Both the position numbers and the translations under genes were made by a program. Of a stretch of 18,137 nt of DNA, positions 5,932-13,474 are shown one piece after another. Origin of the DNA: an uncultured Lachnospiraceae bacterium (lineage in GTDB: Bacteria > Bacillota > Clostridia > Lachnospirales > Lachnospiraceae); the NCBI GenBank assembly GCA_948665105.1, contig CAPNGW010000018.1:1-18137 (forward strand). The letters are read 5' to 3'. Every line of letters starts with the position of its first letter. Position 1 is the stretch's first letter. A model generated the notes under the pieces. It worked only from the letters and a program-made list of their open reading frames with translations. It was not told the origin of the DNA and did not search any database.

Positions 5932-6828
5932 GTGGAGCTAATTTTTGACAGAGTAACAAAGCAGTATAAGAATAAGCTTGCGGTGGACCGGGTGTCTATT
6001 TCCCTAAAAAAGGGCGTATACGGACTTCTGGGAGCCAATGGAGCGGGAAAGACCACGTTGATGCGCATGATGTGCGGGGTCTTAAAGCCGGACAGCGGTG
6101 AAATCCTCTATGACGGCATGAAAGTGGAGGAGGAAGCCTATCGGGATATCTTAGGATACCTGCCCCAGGAATTTGGGTATTACCCGGAATTTTCAGCCAT
6201 GGATTTTTTGATGTATCTGGCGTCCTTAAAAGGGATTCCCAAAAAGCAGGCCAGGGGAAAAGCGCTGGAATTGCTGGAACTGACAAATTTATCTTTGGCG
6301 GCAAAGAAGAAAATCAAAACATTTTCCGGAGGGATGAAGCAGCGGCTGGGTATTGCCCAGGCTCTTTTAAATAACCCCAAGGTGCTGGTGCTGGATGAGC
6401 CTACGGCCGGTCTGGATCCCAAGGAACGGGTGAAATTCCGCAACCTGATTTCTGAGCTTGGAAAAGAAAGGATTGTATTGCTTTCCACCCATATTGTATC
6501 AGATGTGGAGCATATTGCAGACGTCATTCTGGTGATGAAGGCCGGCAGGATTATCCATCAGGGCAGTCTGGAAGAAATTATGAAAACCATTGACGGAAAG
6601 GTCTGGGAGTGCACAGTAGAAGAACAGAGGGCAGAAAGCCTTATGGCAAAGTATTCGGTTTTAAATATCCGCCAGGAAAAGGAAGGCACATTCCTGCGCC
6701 TGGTATGTGATAAGAAGCCTGTGGAATCGGCTGTTTCCGTGGAGGCTTCTCTGGAAGATTTATATCTTTATTATTTCAGCGATACCAGGCAGGAGAAAGA
6801 GGGGAAGGAAGGGAGTTGTGGGAGATGA
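5932..6828 (+). CDS. ABC transporter ATP-binding protein (antibiotic/peptide export type)
   Basis: The 298-residue protein has a complete nucleotide-binding domain: Walker A GANGAGKT (34-41), a Q-loop in GYLPQEFGYY (Q79), signature FSGGMKQRLG (131-140), Walker B VLVLDEP (151-157), a D-loop, and the switch histidine in STH (H187). A C-terminal accessory segment (about 205-298) is of the kind seen in CcmA/BcrA-type ATPases partnered with ABC-2 permeases. It would power export of a small hydrophobic molecule or peptide, or act in lipid or antibiotic resistance; the substrate is unknown. Start is GTG 5932 with GGGAGGGAGGAAG just upstream. It overlaps the permease gene by 4 bases (ATGA at 6825-6828), a sign of translational coupling. 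Confidence 0.92.
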   Translation: MELIFDRVTKQYKNKLAVDRVSISLKKGVYGLLGANGAGKTTLMRMMCGVLKPDSGEILYDGMKVEEEAYRDILGYLPQEFGYYPEFSAMDFLMYLASLKGIPKKQARGKALELLELTNLSLAAKKKIKTFSGGMKQRLGIAQALLNNPKVLVLDEPTAGLDPKERVKFRNLISELGKERIVLLSTHIVSDVEHIADVILVMKAGRIIHQGSLEEIMKTIDGKVWECTVEEQRAESLMAKYSVLNIRQEKEGTFLRLVCDKKPVESAVSVEASLEDLYLYYFSDTRQEKEGKEGSCGR

Positions 6829-8069
6829 GAGAAGTATGTATTTTAACAGGATACGAATATAAGAAAATTTTTAAGAAACGCTCCACATGGATTGCCCTGG
6901 GCGTGGTTTTGCTGTGGACACTGTTTGCCGGCTTTGGCGCCCTGATAGTAGGGGATTATGTGGTCGAAGGGGAAAAGGTGGCCAGCCGTTACCAGATAAT
7001 CAAACAGGAGCGGGAGGCCTTGGAGCATCTGGAAATAAAAAATTTGAATCAGGAGCTTATTGAGAAAGCGCGAGAGGATATGGAAGTATTTGCCGAGAAT
7101 CATGGGGACTTGGCTTACAGCTGGGAAACAGAAGAGAGCAGGATTGAGTACTGGAAAAATTATCATAAAGCCTTTGCTCCATATAAGAATCTGGATACGC
7201 TTCTGTCAATGATGGGAAATTGGCTGGAGGAAGCTGATATGGCAGCGGTGGACGGGACAAATTTTTATGAATACCGTCACCGGATGATGGAAAATATTTT
7301 TGAAGGGGAAGGGCTTTCAGAGGGGGAAATTGCCTTTCACCAAAAGGAAGATGCGAAGATAAAAACACCCTATGCCTATGGAAACACACTAGGGTTTGAG
7401 AACTATTTCCGGATGCAGGCATCAAATTTCATTTTCCTGGCGTTTGCGGTGGCGATTATTCTTGCACCGATGTTTGCAGGAGAATATACCTGCGGCATGG
7501 ATGCACTGGTGCTGTCCTCCCTCTATGGGAAGAATAAGGTGATAAAGGCCAAGCTTCTTACCGGGATATCCTTTGGAATCCTTGCAGCTTTCGGATTCTC
7601 AGCAGTATTTCTTCTGGAAATCCAGGCAATTTATGGTCTCAGTGGCTGGAACCTTCCCATCCAGGTCAGCGTGACAGGATTTTATCTGAATCTTCCTGTA
7701 AATCTTCTGGGATTTCTGGGAATTGCCACAGGCTGCTGTATTCTGGCCACCTGTATGACGGCCATGGTTGTGATGTTTTGCTCCGCAAAAATGAAAACGG
7801 CCTTTGGCGTGATTATTGTATCCTTTGTTTTTATATTTGCCCCTGTCTTTTTGCTGAATATCGTGGTGAAATTCCGGTTTTTGCTTATGCTGGTCTTAAG
7901 TATGCCCACCTCCATGTTTTATCCCAGGAGTTTAGCGTCTCATCAGCTTCTTTCCGTTGGAAATCATTATTTTTACTTTTTTCAGTGGGTTCCGGTGGTG
8001 TATCTCTGCCTGATGGCAGGACTGGCATTTTGGAGCTATAGGAGCTTTAAAAATCATCAGATTCGGTAG
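6825..8069 (+). CDS. ABC-2 type transporter permease
   Basis: The 414-residue membrane protein begins with a short basic cytoplasmic end (YEYKKIFKKRST) and helix 1 (about residues 21-42). A large charged extracytoplasmic region follows (about 45-190), then five or so helices: FIFLAFAVAIILAPMFAGEY, a pair near ISFGILAAFGFSAVFLLEI, GFLGIATGCCILATCMTAMVVMF, FGVIIVSFVFIFAPVFLLN and the C-terminal VPVVYLCLMAGLAFW. This is the ABC-2 permease layout, and it follows its ATPase with an ATGA overlap. A TTG at 6816 is in frame, but ATG 6825 gives the classical 4-base overlap and is preferred. The large external loop may contact a ligand or substrate. The substrate cannot be stated. Confidence 0.88.
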   Translation: MREVCILTGYEYKKIFKKRSTWIALGVVLLWTLFAGFGALIVGDYVVEGEKVASRYQIIKQEREALEHLEIKNLNQELIEKAREDMEVFAENHGDLAYSWETEESRIEYWKNYHKAFAPYKNLDTLLSMMGNWLEEADMAAVDGTNFYEYRHRMMENIFEGEGLSEGEIAFHQKEDAKIKTPYAYGNTLGFENYFRMQASNFIFLAFAVAIILAPMFAGEYTCGMDALVLSSLYGKNKVIKAKLLTGISFGILAAFGFSAVFLLEIQAIYGLSGWNLPIQVSVTGFYLNLPVNLLGFLGIATGCCILATCMTAMVVMFCSAKMKTAFGVIIVSFVFIFAPVFLLNIVVKFRFLLMLVLSMPTSMFYPRSLASHQLLSVGNHYFYFFQWVPVVYLCLMAGLAFWSYRSFKNHQIR

Positions 8070-8164
8070 GGCTTTTGATTTGTGCAGTTTGCCAATCCCG
8101 GTTTTGAAAAGCATCATTTGTCGGGCAACTTATTTATGTGAGATTTCACTTCAAAAGCTGTGTA

Positions 8165-8170
8165 TATAAT
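8165..8170 (+). promoter_or_regulatory. Possible -10 element before sigma factor 2
   Basis: A perfect TATAAT lies at 8165-8170, 34 bases before the ATG. I cannot find a good -35 at 16-18 bases upstream (the spot reads GATTTC), so a promoter here is only possible. The 134-base gap after the permease makes a separate promoter plausible. Confidence 0.35.
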
Positions 8171-8203
8171 TGAAAGGACTTATTTCAGGAGGGAGGAGCA
8201 GTC

Positions 8204-8764
8204 ATGGAGGATTATGCTATCGTAAGGCTGTACTGGGAGAGAGATGAGCAGGCCATACCTGCCACTGCTGAAAAATACGGTGGCTATTGTATGGCTATTG
8301 CCAGGAATATACTGGGCAGCCGGGAGGACGCGGAGGAGTGTGTCAACGACACCTGGTGGAAGGCCTGGTGCTCTATGCCGCCCCACAAGCCGGATATCTT
8401 GGCCACCTTCCTTGGCAAAATTACCAGAAATCTCTCTTTTAACAGGTACAAGCACAACACGGCCGAAAAGCGGGGAGGCGGAGAGTTGCCTGCCGTTCTT
8501 GATGAACTCAGTGAGGTGGTGTCCGGGAGGAATACCCTGGAACAGGAAGCTGAGCTTCGGCAGCTTTTATGCGCCATTGATTCTTTTCTGGAGGGCCTTT
8601 CACCGGAGAAAAGAAGCATTTTTCTATGCAGGTACTGGTATGCGGACAGTGTTTCAGATATTGCAGCCCGCCATGGCATGCGGGAGGGAGCGGTCTCCAT
8701 GAGGCTTAACCGCCTGCGCCGGAAGCTTAAGGACTATCTTTTGGAAAGGGGATTTGAGCTATGA
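8204..8764 (+). CDS. ECF-type RNA polymerase sigma factor (module 2)
   Basis: The 186-residue protein contains region 2 (about residues 22-86: YGGYCMAIARNILGSREDAEECVNDTWWKAW, then FLGKITRNLSFNRYK) and region 4 (about 125-180: LSPEKRSIFLCRYWYADSVSDIAARHGMREGAVSMRLNRLRRKLKDYL). The helix-turn-helix is intact. It is clearly different from the sigma factor at 4521-5006, so the two are not a recent duplication. The ATG at 8204 has an excellent ribosome site (GGAGGGAGGAG, 8188-8198). The stop overlaps the next gene by 4 bases (ATGA at 8761-8764), the usual arrangement of an ECF factor with its membrane regulator. Confidence 0.92.
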   Translation: MEDYAIVRLYWERDEQAIPATAEKYGGYCMAIARNILGSREDAEECVNDTWWKAWCSMPPHKPDILATFLGKITRNLSFNRYKHNTAEKRGGGELPAVLDELSEVVSGRNTLEQEAELRQLLCAIDSFLEGLSPEKRSIFLCRYWYADSVSDIAARHGMREGAVSMRLNRLRRKLKDYLLERGFEL

Positions 8765-9642
8765 CAAGGGATGAACTTTTTGAAGCCCTGGGGGATGTAG
8801 GAGAAAAATATGTAACAGAGGCACGAAGGGTGAAAAAGCCTAAAAAGCCGGCGTGGATGAAGGCAGGAGCGGCAGCGGCTTGCTTTTTTCTGGTAATCCT
8901 TTTGTACCTTGCCTTTACCATTCCGAAAAATTCTTTAGAGAATGAAAAGGCAGAAAGGGATACTCAAGATTATGTGGAGCGGGAAAATACGGTGGCGGAT
9001 GCGGATGGCCCGCCCAATATGAAGCTAAATGGACGTACCTTTTATGTTTCTTCCTATTCTACGGTGAGTGAGAAGGTGCCGGAGGGATTTTCATATGCCG
9101 GAGAGACGAAGCGTGACGGGGAGGAGCTTTCTTACTATTTGAATCCTGATATCCCGGAGTGGGTTTACCTTTACCAGGAGGTACTTACCGACGGGACAGT
9201 GGATGAAACCGGAACCCTTACAAGGACCGAGCCTCACATGGCCTATGTCCGCTATGTGGATGAGCGGCTTAGGGGGAAGCATTTGCTTTCCTGTGACGGT
9301 CGTCTGTACATTGATATGTGGAGCGCAAGCTATTATGACCGGGAACCGGATGTGAGCCTGGAATTCTATGAAGCCGTGGAGACGGAATGGGGGATACGGC
9401 TCAACGAAGAGATACCGGAGGGATTTCAATCTGTGGGGATTGCGGAGTTCTCCGGATATGATACCATCCCCTCCGGGGTCCTTGCCAGCAATATGAGAAC
9501 CGCAGAGGTGTTTGTCAATCCCAACAAGCCCCAGGTTGTGCTGATGGCCACGGAATGGTATACGGCCGCCAAGGAGGAAAACGGCGAGACTAAGCATACG
9601 GGATATGATGTATACATTCTCTATGACGGTCCTCTAAAGTGA
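8761..9642 (+). CDS. Single-pass membrane protein, probable anti-sigma factor or sensor
   Basis: This 293-residue protein has a short basic cytoplasmic N-terminus (residues 1-33, with KKPKKPAWMK), one transmembrane helix (about 34-54), and an extracytoplasmic domain of about 235 residues. I do not recognise a named domain outside. The phrase V/I-P-E-G-F occurs twice (VPEGFSYAGE near 108 and IPEGFQSVGI near 219), and each is followed by a strand-rich stretch (WVYLYQEV; AEVFVNPNKPQVVLMATEW), suggesting two similar subdomains. The N-in, C-out layout and the 4-base overlap with an ECF sigma gene make it the likely anti-sigma or sensing partner. This is inferred from context; no zinc-binding anti-sigma (HxxxCxxC) motif is present. 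Confidence 0.75.
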   Translation: MTRDELFEALGDVGEKYVTEARRVKKPKKPAWMKAGAAAACFFLVILLYLAFTIPKNSLENEKAERDTQDYVERENTVADADGPPNMKLNGRTFYVSSYSTVSEKVPEGFSYAGETKRDGEELSYYLNPDIPEWVYLYQEVLTDGTVDETGTLTRTEPHMAYVRYVDERLRGKHLLSCDGRLYIDMWSASYYDREPDVSLEFYEAVETEWGIRLNEEIPEGFQSVGIAEFSGYDTIPSGVLASNMRTAEVFVNPNKPQVVLMATEWYTAAKEENGETKHTGYDVYILYDGPLK

Positions 9643-9654
9643 ATTGCTGATTGC

Positions 9655-10464
9655 TCATGACTTCCCCAATTCATAATAAAATGCGTATTGCTGCATCACC
9701 CCCGCAAAGCCCTTATACCGGGAGAGTGGGAAGCCCTTGGGGTAGTGGGTGTCAAGCATCTGGCGGATATGGGTATCCACCGGGAAGGCATCGATATGGT
9801 GCAGGGCATAGAGACAAATGCATTCGGCCACCTTTACCCCTACGCCGGTGACAGCAAGCAGAGCTGCCTTGGCCTTGGCATATTTCATGCACCTGATATC
9901 CTCCAGATTCACCTCCCCACAAGCCACCTGCCTGGCGGCAGACAGTATGTATTTGGCCCGGTAACCCAGCCGCACCGGGGCTAAGTCCTCCAGTGTTAAG
10001 GAGGCCAGGCGCTGGGGCGTTGGGAAGGCATGGTAGGTTTCTCCATTTGCGTTTAATTGGGCATCTCCAAAAAGCAAACACAAATTTTCCACGCATTTGG
10101 TGATGCGGGGGATATTGTTCTGCTGGGAGATGATGAAGCACACAATGGTCTCCCAAAGCTCCTGCCGGAGGATACGAATCCCATAGCCTGCGTTTACCGC
10201 CGCCTGCAGATAGCTATCCCTCTTGGCCACCGCCTGTTTAAAACGGCCATAGTCGGTGTCCAGATCAAAATAAGAACGCCAGACGGTATCAAATTCCTCC
10301 TCTGTACAGGCAAAACTCACAGTGGAGTCCTGCTGGGTCAGGGTTAGGAATCTGCCTCCTGCTATCAGCGTATACTGTCCCTGGCCTGCTTTGCGGAAGC
10401 GGAAGCATTGGCCGGACTCTGCAATCTGTCTGATGTCAAAGTCCGAAATATTACGTACAATCAT
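9655..10464 (-). CDS. 8-oxoguanine DNA glycosylase/AP lyase, OGG1 type
   Basis: The 269-residue protein has an OGG N-terminal domain containing SGQCFRFRK (18-25), followed by the HhH-GPD fold. ISQQNNIPRI (112-121) corresponds to the NNN-type motif of OGG1. The hairpin TGVGVKVAECICLYAL (206-221) carries the catalytic lysine K211. FPVDTHI (228-233) carries the catalytic aspartate D230. The K-to-D distance of 19 equals that of human OGG1 (K249 and D268). It removes oxidised guanine opposite cytosine and nicks the backbone in base excision repair. It lies 4 bases downstream of the acetyltransferase gene on the same strand, with AAGGAG (10476-10481) overlapping the end of that gene, so the two are probably co-transcribed. 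The C-terminus ends soon after YAFYYELGKS without an extension. Confidence 0.9.
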   Translation of the reverse strand: MIVRNISDFDIRQIAESGQCFRFRKAGQGQYTLIAGGRFLTLTQQDSTVSFACTEEEFDTVWRSYFDLDTDYGRFKQAVAKRDSYLQAAVNAGYGIRILRQELWETIVCFIISQQNNIPRITKCVENLCLLFGDAQLNANGETYHAFPTPQRLASLTLEDLAPVRLGYRAKYILSAARQVACGEVNLEDIRCMKYAKAKAALLAVTGVGVKVAECICLYALHHIDAFPVDTHIRQMLDTHYPKGFPLSRYKGFAGVMQQYAFYYELGKS

Positions 10465-10468
10465 TTCA

Positions 10469-11062
10469 TCATAACTCCTTTGCGTACAATCGGACCTGGT
10501 CTATCCGATAACAATATTCTGAAACCTCCTCCCGGCGTGCAGAGGCTGCCTCAAAAACCATTTCTTCCACACCGAAGATTTCTCCTACATTTGCCCGATT
10601 CAAAAACCAGTCCGCCCTGGAAGGGCGGGCATAGCAGCGAAGCCAGTTCTTCTCCTTAACATTGTGAAACCCCAGGGATTGATACCAGCGATTGGCGGCT
10701 TCATCCTCCTGTGTCCATACTTCGCAGTAATGGATGCCCTTGGCAAGCAAGCGTCTGCTTGCTTCCTCCCAGAGCGAGGCTGCCACATGCTTTCTTCGAA
10801 ATTCTGGGAGAACGCCCAAGTTCCAGATTACTGCGCCGGGCTGGCTGCCGGCCACACAGATATCGCCAGCCTTCGATTCTATTTCCACATCCATAAAGCC
10901 GATGATTTTTCCATCCTCCTCTGCCACAAGGCAGACGGCATCATTTTTATATGATTCCTTTTGCGTCAGTACGTCATTGTAATAGGAGCAGTCCAGAAAG
11001 GAAAGGACACGGCATCTCAGCCATGCGAGCTCATCGTTATGGGTATATTCTCTGATTACCAT
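10469..11062 (-). CDS. GNAT family N-acetyltransferase
   Basis: The 197-residue protein has a GNAT fold in residues about 1-145: strand pair CLVAEEDGKIIGFMDVEIE, then IWNLGVLPEFRRKHVAASLWEEA (acetyl-CoA loop around RRKHVA, 89-94), then YCEVWTQEDEAANRWYQSLGFH. The last 50 residues (DWFLNRANVGEIFGVEEMVFEA...) form an extension I do not recognise. The acetyl acceptor is unknown. GGAGGT (about 11070-11075 on minus) precedes the ATG by 8 bases. It is the first gene of a two-gene unit with the DNA glycosylase and has a good promoter at 11098-11126. Confidence 0.88.
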   Translation of the reverse strand: MVIREYTHNDELAWLRCRVLSFLDCSYYNDVLTQKESYKNDAVCLVAEEDGKIIGFMDVEIESKAGDICVAGSQPGAVIWNLGVLPEFRRKHVAASLWEEASRRLLAKGIHYCEVWTQEDEAANRWYQSLGFHNVKEKNWLRCYARPSRADWFLNRANVGEIFGVEEMVFEAASARREEVSEYCYRIDQVRLYAKEL

Positions 11063-11097
11063 AGAAGCAGACCTCCAAATTTTTTGGGAATGCTTTG

Positions 11098-11126
11098 ATT
11101 ATATCAAAAAATGATATTTTTGAAAA
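11098..11126 (-). promoter_or_regulatory. Sigma-70-type promoter for the acetyltransferase-glycosylase pair
   Basis: Read on the minus strand, TTTTCA (11126-11121), a 17-base spacer and a perfect TATAAT (11103-11098) lie about 35 bases before the GNAT start. Two overlapping palindromes cover the spacer: ATATCA/TGATAT (11101-11117) and TCAAAAA/TTTTTGA (11104-11123). They may be a regulator site. Confidence 0.6.
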
Positions 11127-11208
11127 TCCCCTTTTGACACCCGAATCCTGCAACAGAAAAGCCCAAAGCATAGAGAAGGAGGGCAGAAAGAGCCATGCCA
11201 GAAAATTC

Positions 11209-11237
11209 TTGCCCCCCATTCTTCTTTGTGATAATAT
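11209..11237 (+). promoter_or_regulatory. Possible promoter of the rpiR-cmk-ispH-S1 operon
   Basis: TTGCCC (11209-11214), a 17-base spacer and TAATAT (11232-11237) could form a weak sigma-70 promoter ending about 30 bases before the regulator's ATG. Neither element is strong, and an upstream TTGACA (11134-11139) has no matching -10. Confidence 0.3.
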
Positions 11238-11266
11238 AGTAAGGATGAACAAAAGGGAGAACAAGC

Positions 11267-12184
11267 ATGGGCAACACAAATGAGCTGAGCAACCGAATTA
11301 ATGAAAAATACAGCAGCTTAAGTAAAGGGCAGAAGCGTCTGGCGGCCTATATCATTGACAACTATGATAAGGCGGTTTTTTTGACGGCGGCTAAGCTGGG
11401 AGATATTGTGGGGGTCAGCGAGTCCACAGTGGTTCGGTTTGCCACTCATCTGGGCTATAAGGGATATCCGGAATTTCAGAAGGCATTGGAGGAGCTGGTG
11501 CGCAACAAGCTCAACTCCATTCAACGTATGGAGGTCACCTACGGGCGAATCAGCCAGTCCAAGATACTGGAGACAGTGCTGGCGGCGGATGCGGACAAGA
11601 TTAAGAGCACCCTGGAAAACATCGACCAGGCGGCCTTTGAACTGGCAGTGGACACCATTTTAAATGCCAGAAGCATCTACATTGTGGGAATCCGGAGCTG
11701 TGCGCCTCTGGCCAGCTTTATGGCCTTTTATTTCAACCTGATGTTTGAAAATGTGCACCTTCTCCACACCAACAGCTCCAGTGAGCTCTTTGAGCAGATG
11801 GTGCGAATCAGCGGGGAGGATGTGATTATCGGCATCAGCTTTCCCCGGTATTCCATGCGGACCTTAAAGGCCATGGAATTTGCCAATAACCGGAGTGCAA
11901 AGGTAATTACGCTTACCGACAGCGTCCATTCTCCCATGAACCTCTATTCCTCCTGCAACCTGATTGCCAAGAGCGATATGGCCTCCATTGTGGATTCTCT
12001 GGTGGCTCCTTTGAGTGTGATTAACGCGCTGATTGTGGCTCTGTGCATGAAGAAGCAGTCGGATGTAGCCCGGACTTTGGAGATGCTTGAGGATATCTGG
12101 GACGAGTATCAGGTCTATGACAATGATGAAATCAATTACATTGATGATTCCATGAAAATGCGTTATGCGAAGCTGGAGAAATAG
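11267..12184 (+). CDS. MurR/RpiR family transcriptional regulator (HTH-SIS)
   Basis: The 305-residue protein has the RpiR layout. An N-terminal helix-turn-helix domain covers about residues 1-78 (LSKGQKRLAAYIIDNYDKAVF, then LGDIVGVSESTVVRFATHLGYKGYPEFQKAL). A SIS sugar-phosphate-binding domain covers about 125-260 (IYIVGIRSCAPLASFMAFYF, DVIIGISFPRYSMRT, AKVITLTDS). Such regulators respond to phosphosugars such as N-acetylmuramate-, ribose- or glucosamine-phosphates. Here no sugar catabolic gene is adjacent; the next genes are a flavoprotein, cmk and ispH, and its stop abuts the flavoprotein ATG with no gap. The ligand and targets are therefore open. AAGGGAG (11253-11259) lies 7 bases before ATG 11267. 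The last 40 residues form a helical tail. Confidence 0.92.
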   Translation: MGNTNELSNRINEKYSSLSKGQKRLAAYIIDNYDKAVFLTAAKLGDIVGVSESTVVRFATHLGYKGYPEFQKALEELVRNKLNSIQRMEVTYGRISQSKILETVLAADADKIKSTLENIDQAAFELAVDTILNARSIYIVGIRSCAPLASFMAFYFNLMFENVHLLHTNSSSELFEQMVRISGEDVIIGISFPRYSMRTLKAMEFANNRSAKVITLTDSVHSPMNLYSSCNLIAKSDMASIVDSLVAPLSVINALIVALCMKKQSDVARTLEMLEDIWDEYQVYDNDEINYIDDSMKMRYAKLEK

Positions 12185-13474
12185 ATGAAGCAGGTAATTG
12201 TAATTGGCGGCGGGGCAGCCGGAATGATGGCGGCTTATGGGGCGGCCACAGGCGGCTTAAAGGTTTTGCTGCTGGAAAAAAATGAAAAGCTGGGCAAGAA
12301 GATTTATATCACCGGAAAAGGGCGGTGTAATCTCACCAACGCCTGCGATACGGAAGAGCTGTTTGGAAATGTGCTTCGGAATCCCAAGTTCCTCTACAGC
12401 GCATTTTATACCTTTTCCAACTGGCAGACCATGGAATTCTTTGAAGCCAACGGACTTAAGACCAAGACGGAGCGGGGACAGCGTGTGTTTCCTGTGTCAG
12501 ACCATTCCTCGGACGTGATTGCCGTTCTGAAAAAAGTTTTGGAGCGGCAGCATGTGGATATAAGGCTTAATACTAGAGTCCAAAAGCTTCTGTGTGAGAC
12601 AAAAGCAGGAGAGAAACGAATCCTTGGAGTGAGCCTTGCTGACGGAACCAGACTTTATGCAGATGCAGTGATTATCGCCACCGGGGGCTTTTCCTATCAG
12701 GCCACTGGCTCCACCGGAGACGGTTATGCGTTTGCAGAAAAAGCGGGTCATAAGGTGACGGAGTTAAGGCCTGGGCTGGTACCTTTTGAGACCAGGGAGG
12801 GCTGGGTCACACAGCTGCAGGGACTTTCCTTAAAAAATGTGTCTGTGACCATCTTCCATGAGAGCAGACAGCTATATCAAGGCTTCGGGGAAATGCTGTT
12901 TACCCACTTTGGTGTCAGCGGCCCTCTGATTTTAAGTGCCAGCAGCGCGGTTGGCGATTTTGCAGGAAAAATGTCACTTTCTATGAAAATTGATTTAAAG
13001 CCTGCATTGACAGAGCAGCAGCTTGACAAACGTATCCTCAAGGATTTTCGGGAGAACGCCAACAAATCCTTCAAAAACGCCATACAGAAGCTGTTCCCCG
13101 GAAAGCTGATTCCGGTAATGATTTCCTTAAGTGGAATTCCGGAGGAGAAGCAGGTAAATGAGATAACCAAGGAGGAACGGTGGAACTTTGCCCGCCTTAT
13201 CAAGGGCCTGCCTGTGACGGTAACCGGGCTTCGGGATTTTAAGGAGGCCATCATCACCCGGGGCGGGGTCTCTGTGAAGGAGGTCAATCCTTCCACCATG
13301 GAATCCAGGCTGGTAAAGGGATTGTATTTTGCCGGGGAGGTGCTGGATGTGGATGCACTGACCGGAGGCTTTAATTTACAGATTGCCTGGTCCACCGGAT
13401 ATTTAGCCGGGACCAAAGCAGCAAAAGCGGCGGCAGCTACAGGAACAGAAGGAGAAAAGGAACATGGGATTTAA
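12185..13474 (+). CDS. NAD(P)/FAD-dependent oxidoreductase, BaiN/HI0933 family
   Basis: The 429-residue flavoprotein begins with the FAD-binding motif VIGGGAAGMMAAYGAA (5-20), followed by the family signature EKLGKKIYITGKGRCNLTN (about 34-52). A second conserved stretch, IIATGGFSYQATGSTGDGY (about 160-178), follows, and the C-terminal FAD-contact segment is GEVLDVDALTGGFNLQIAWSTGYLAG. Members are called HI0933-like or YhiN/BaiN proteins. Some are linked to bile acid 7-dehydroxylation, but the general role is not settled, so that function should not be transferred from similarity alone. ATG 12185 directly follows the regulator's TAG (12182-12184), with its ribosome site GGAG inside the regulator gene, so translation is coupled. 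The 3' end overlaps cmk by 11 bases. Confidence 0.9.
   Translation: MKQVIVIGGGAAGMMAAYGAATGGLKVLLLEKNEKLGKKIYITGKGRCNLTNACDTEELFGNVLRNPKFLYSAFYTFSNWQTMEFFEANGLKTKTERGQRVFPVSDHSSDVIAVLKKVLERQHVDIRLNTRVQKLLCETKAGEKRILGVSLADGTRLYADAVIIATGGFSYQATGSTGDGYAFAEKAGHKVTELRPGLVPFETREGWVTQLQGLSLKNVSVTIFHESRQLYQGFGEMLFTHFGVSGPLILSASSAVGDFAGKMSLSMKIDLKPALTEQQLDKRILKDFRENANKSFKNAIQKLFPGKLIPVMISLSGIPEEKQVNEITKEERWNFARLIKGLPVTVTGLRDFKEAIITRGGVSVKEVNPSTMESRLVKGLYFAGEVLDVDALTGGFNLQIAWSTGYLAGTKAAKAAAATGTEGEKEHGI

Noticed and set aside
9091..9597. Minus-strand open frame inside the probable anti-sigma gene
   Set aside because: Antisense shadow with no translation signals; the plus frame is coupled to the sigma gene by an ATGA overlap.
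12877..13416. Minus-strand open frame opposite the flavoprotein gene
   Set aside because: No ribosome site or family resemblance, and the plus strand encodes a complete recognised protein there.
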